This document shows, piece by piece, positions 63,375 through 64,000 of a stretch of DNA of 64,000 bases. How positions within the stretch are numbered: position 1 is the stretch's first letter; each line of letters begins with the position of its first letter. A model generated the notes under the pieces. It had not been told where the DNA came from. It made no database searches and saw only the letters and a list, made by a program, of their open reading frames with translations. The position numbers and the translations under genes are program-made. This DNA comes from Batillaria attramentaria (lineage: Eukaryota; Mollusca; Gastropoda; Batillariidae), in contig JACVVK020000005.1 in assembly GCA_018292915.2 (NCBI GenBank), positions 3,005,001 through 3,069,000 of the forward strand, given 5' to 3'.

Positions 63375-64000
63375 CAAGATTCAAGAGTTTTATTTCCTTT
63401 TTCCCCTTTTGGGGTATGGAGGATACAAAACAAATCATACAAACCAAGACAACATAATTATACACAGAACGATATGACAGAAGATACATGTATATGTACA
63501 ACATACACTCTCGCCGTATACCATGGCTGACATAGTGCTACGGTTTAAGCGAAGAATGAATTTGAGTGCATCTTTTCTATGAGCGCTAGGTTTTCGTGGC
63601 CCCCATATTTCGCATCCGTACAGAAGAACGGGGACTACCATCTTGTGATACTAATCGAGGATAACATCGATGGGGAGATTTTGACGCCTGGCAGTCTGTA
63701 GTAGAGAAAACAAAGCGTTACGTGCGAATATTATACCTATCTTATGCACTCCTCATTGAACCAAGCCTGTTTGTTTTTGGGTCTGCCGCGGACGCCGCTG
63801 GCGCGTGTCTTACACGTGCCGAGGGTGTTTCGAGCGGTGTCAAGGAGGATTGACACTAGACGAGTGTTGATCGCATTGGGATGGGCGTTGGAGTCAATGA
63901 GGTCGTTGAGAGCCTGAACGTCGCGCGTGGCTAGATTAGTTGCGTAAGCGTCTGCTTTGCCGCAATCCCATCGCCTAATCCTGTCCGGCGGCTGAGTGTC
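63375..64000 (-). pseudogene. Internally deleted LINE running off the right edge
   Basis: On the minus strand 64000-63740 is an open frame with WDCGKADAYATNL, LLDTARNTLGTC and KNKQAWFNEEC, which I recognise as the linker between endonuclease and RT in an RTE/CR1-type LINE. It stops at TAG 63739-63737. Next comes 63641-63435, the C-terminal VVPVLLYGCEIWG and LKFILRLNRSTMSAMVYGE. The 3' end at 63375-63425 reads AAATAAAACTCTTGAATCTT. The whole RT core is missing between the two parts. Confidence 0.82.

Overview
This 64-kb window is animal nuclear DNA, most likely from a gastropod or another lophotrochozoan. It has intron-containing genes with GT-AG splice sites and very abundant (CA)n, (GA)n, C and G tracts. 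It also holds many tRNA-derived SINEs with target-site duplications (TSDs), an I-type LINE carrying an RNase H domain, RTE-like LINE remnants and several terminal-inverted-repeat elements. The organism call is inference from this repeat mix; no species can be named. Nothing prokaryotic is present.

Left arm (1-6300): a three-coding-exon gene on the minus strand (672-5129) encodes an 818-residue protein that I do not recognise. Its first intron begins directly inside a roughly 200-bp (CA)n/(TG)n tract. From 6300 to 14600 there is no convincing host gene. That stretch holds microsatellites, SINEs and three TIR elements, one nested inside another.

Middle (14620-36300): a nearly full-length I/Nimb-like LINE (14632-20857) sits between 12-bp TSDs. 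Its ORF1 is intact and its ORF2 is broken at three points. The LINE lies about 0.7 kb upstream of the main finding, a head-to-tail tandem duplication of NAA20, the catalytic subunit of N-terminal acetyltransferase B. Copy A spans 21551-26006 (six coding exons, 173 aa). Copy B spans 27867-32153 (the same six exons, 182 aa). All splice sites and reading frames are intact in both. By hand count the copies differ at 19 amino acids and about 20 synonymous codons. Copy B also carries a 27-bp in-frame duplication that doubles the substrate-loop 'EYYSG' region. The duplicated unit extends past the genes, because sequence just upstream of copy B (27365-27645) recurs downstream of it (36025-36315). Mobile elements inserted after the duplication give matched filled and empty sites between the copies. 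In both copies the frame after the NAA20 stop stays open and is strongly hydrophobic.

Right arm (36300-64000): repeat-dominated DNA with no confident host gene. It contains at least seven copies of one tRNA-derived SINE here (eleven in the whole window), several nested SINE-in-repeat insertions, a foldback element, a 32-bp and a ~125-bp minisatellite, RTE-like LINE 3' fragments, a second copy of a CWG-TSD MITE, a cluster of four perfect TGACGTCA octamers, and an internally deleted LINE running off the right edge. One weak candidate exon lies at 58894-59036 on the minus strand.

No real tRNA, rRNA, snRNA or CRISPR was found. The tRNA-like stretches are SINE heads.
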